Source: a bacterium (lineage in GTDB: Bacteria; Actinomycetota; Acidimicrobiia; Spongiisociales; UBA11373). Taken from it: a stretch of 6,243 nucleotides of DNA. The notes beneath the pieces were generated by a model that saw only the letters and a program-made list of their open reading frames with translations, searched no databases and had not been told where the DNA came from. Made by a program: the position numbers and the translations under genes. The stretch spans positions 1 through 6,243 of the forward strand of contig JABMPV010000259.1 of NCBI GenBank assembly GCA_013202595.1, in the 5' to 3' direction. This document shows, one piece after another, positions 5,686 through 6,243 of the stretch. The stretch's first letter is position 1. Each line of letters opens with the position of its first letter.

Positions 5686-6243
5686 TTATCCCGCTGCGGG
5701 GATCAGAGCGTCGAACAGGTAGCTGTAGTAGTCGAACACGCCGGTGTTGCCGACATGGAGCGGGTTGCGCTCATCGATTCCGAGGGCCCAGGAGGCCACG
5801 ACATCGTTGGCATCGAGGGTCGAGCCGTCATGGAACACGACACCCTCACGGAGGGTGCAGGTCCACACGGTTGCATCGGAGTTACCCGTGCAGCCGGTGG
5901 CCAGCTCGGGCACGACTTCACCGGAGTCGATCGCATAGCCGAGCAAGGTCTCGACGACCTGCTGGCAAGCGGCGAGCGACTCGCCGTCCGTCTCATCGGC
6001 ACAGAACAAGCTGATGGGCTCAGCGTTCTGCATCCACACGAACGTGTCCTTGCCCGGGTCCACCTTGGCCATCAGCGGTGCGCCGAAGGGCCGGAAGTGG
6101 GCGTTGTCGACGGTGGTCAGCGCTGCCGAAGCCGAGGCGCCATGAGCGATCGGCACCATGGGGACGATCTCCCTGATGGCGTTGTTGGCACCGGTGTAGA
6201 TGTCGACGGCGTCGGCCGGATCGGCGATCGTTGCGCCCTGCTC
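5686..6243 (-). CDS. ABC transporter substrate-binding protein, family 5, C-terminal part (partial)
   Basis: The frame is open to the window edge and encodes 185 residues before TAA; the true start lies outside. It should be the extracytoplasmic ligand-capture subunit of the following permease and ATPase genes. Residues 1-60 of the visible part (AIREIVPMVPIAHG, then RPFGAPLMAKV) look like the normal end of an SBP_bac_5 protein. Residues about 66-180 look instead like its normal beginning: FVWMQNAEPISLF, an EVVPELA segment (109-115), the hallmark CTLREGVVFHDG (129-140) and LDANDVVASW (143-152). That segment usually occurs near the N-terminus, so the protein has a repeated or permuted lobe. Cysteines at 81, 93, 118 and 129 probably form disulfides. 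An internal ATG at 6159 is not a start, since the residues before it continue the family pattern. Ligand is unknown; peptides are usual but not the only possibility. Confidence 0.88.
   Translation of the reverse strand, partial: EQGATIADPADAVDIYTGANNAIREIVPMVPIAHGASASAALTTVDNAHFRPFGAPLMAKVDPGKDTFVWMQNAEPISLFCADETDGESLAACQQVVETLLGYAIDSGEVVPELATGCTGNSDATVWTCTLREGVVFHDGSTLDANDVVASWALGIDERNPLHVGNTGVFDYYSYLFDALIPAAG

Noticed and set aside
5686..6159. A separate 157-residue protein starting at ATG 6159
   Set aside because: The frame stays open to the window edge, and the 28 residues before the ATG continue the binding-protein C-terminal pattern (for example AIREIVP). The ATG is internal.
1..6243. 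Search for CRISPR arrays, tRNAs, insertion-sequence ends, toxin-antitoxin or defence genes
   Set aside because: No regularly spaced repeats, cloverleaf-like segments, transposase motifs or defence domains were seen on either strand. The region is a transporter operon facing two lipoprotein genes.

Overview
The window is GC-rich and densely packed. Its gene layout, GTG starts and secreted proteins with Cys lipoboxes suggest a high-GC actinobacterium. The two small lipoproteins remind me of families in Acidimicrobiia and related lineages, but that is memory, not a search. No rRNA, tRNA, CRISPR array, insertion sequence or phage gene is visible, and no gene-free stretch exceeds about 120 bases.

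Left part, plus strand (1-1540): the last codons of an upstream reading frame, then two predicted lipoproteins of unknown function, 31-885 (284 aa) and 944-1540 (198 aa). The first seems to belong to an actinobacterial lipoprotein family with conserved cysteines. It carries an extra block of about 100 residues that resembles, by eye, the anticodon-binding domain of class II aminoacyl-tRNA synthetases such as ThrRS.

Right part, minus strand (6243 down to 1537): a peptide-type (Dpp/Opp) ABC importer operon in the order substrate-binding protein (partial), DppB-like permease, DppC-like permease, DppD-like ATPase, DppF-like ATPase. The four membrane and ATPase genes are tightly coupled: a 3-base gap, a TGATG overlap and an ATGA overlap. 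The binding protein is separated from dppB by 119 bases holding a strong GC-rich hairpin, which may set the higher expression usual for binding proteins. The binding protein would capture a peptide-like ligand outside the membrane, DppB/DppC form the channel and DppD/DppF power it. Both ATPases have complete catalytic motifs and a four-cysteine C-terminal element. The substrate cannot be told from sequence.

The two gene blocks converge and share four bases (TTAG) holding both stop codons, which lie in the loop of a hairpin that could be a two-way terminator.

The most unusual points are the architecture of the binding protein, in which a normal family 5 C-terminal end is followed by a second N-terminal-type segment before the stop codon, and the synthetase-like insert in the lipoprotein at 31-885.
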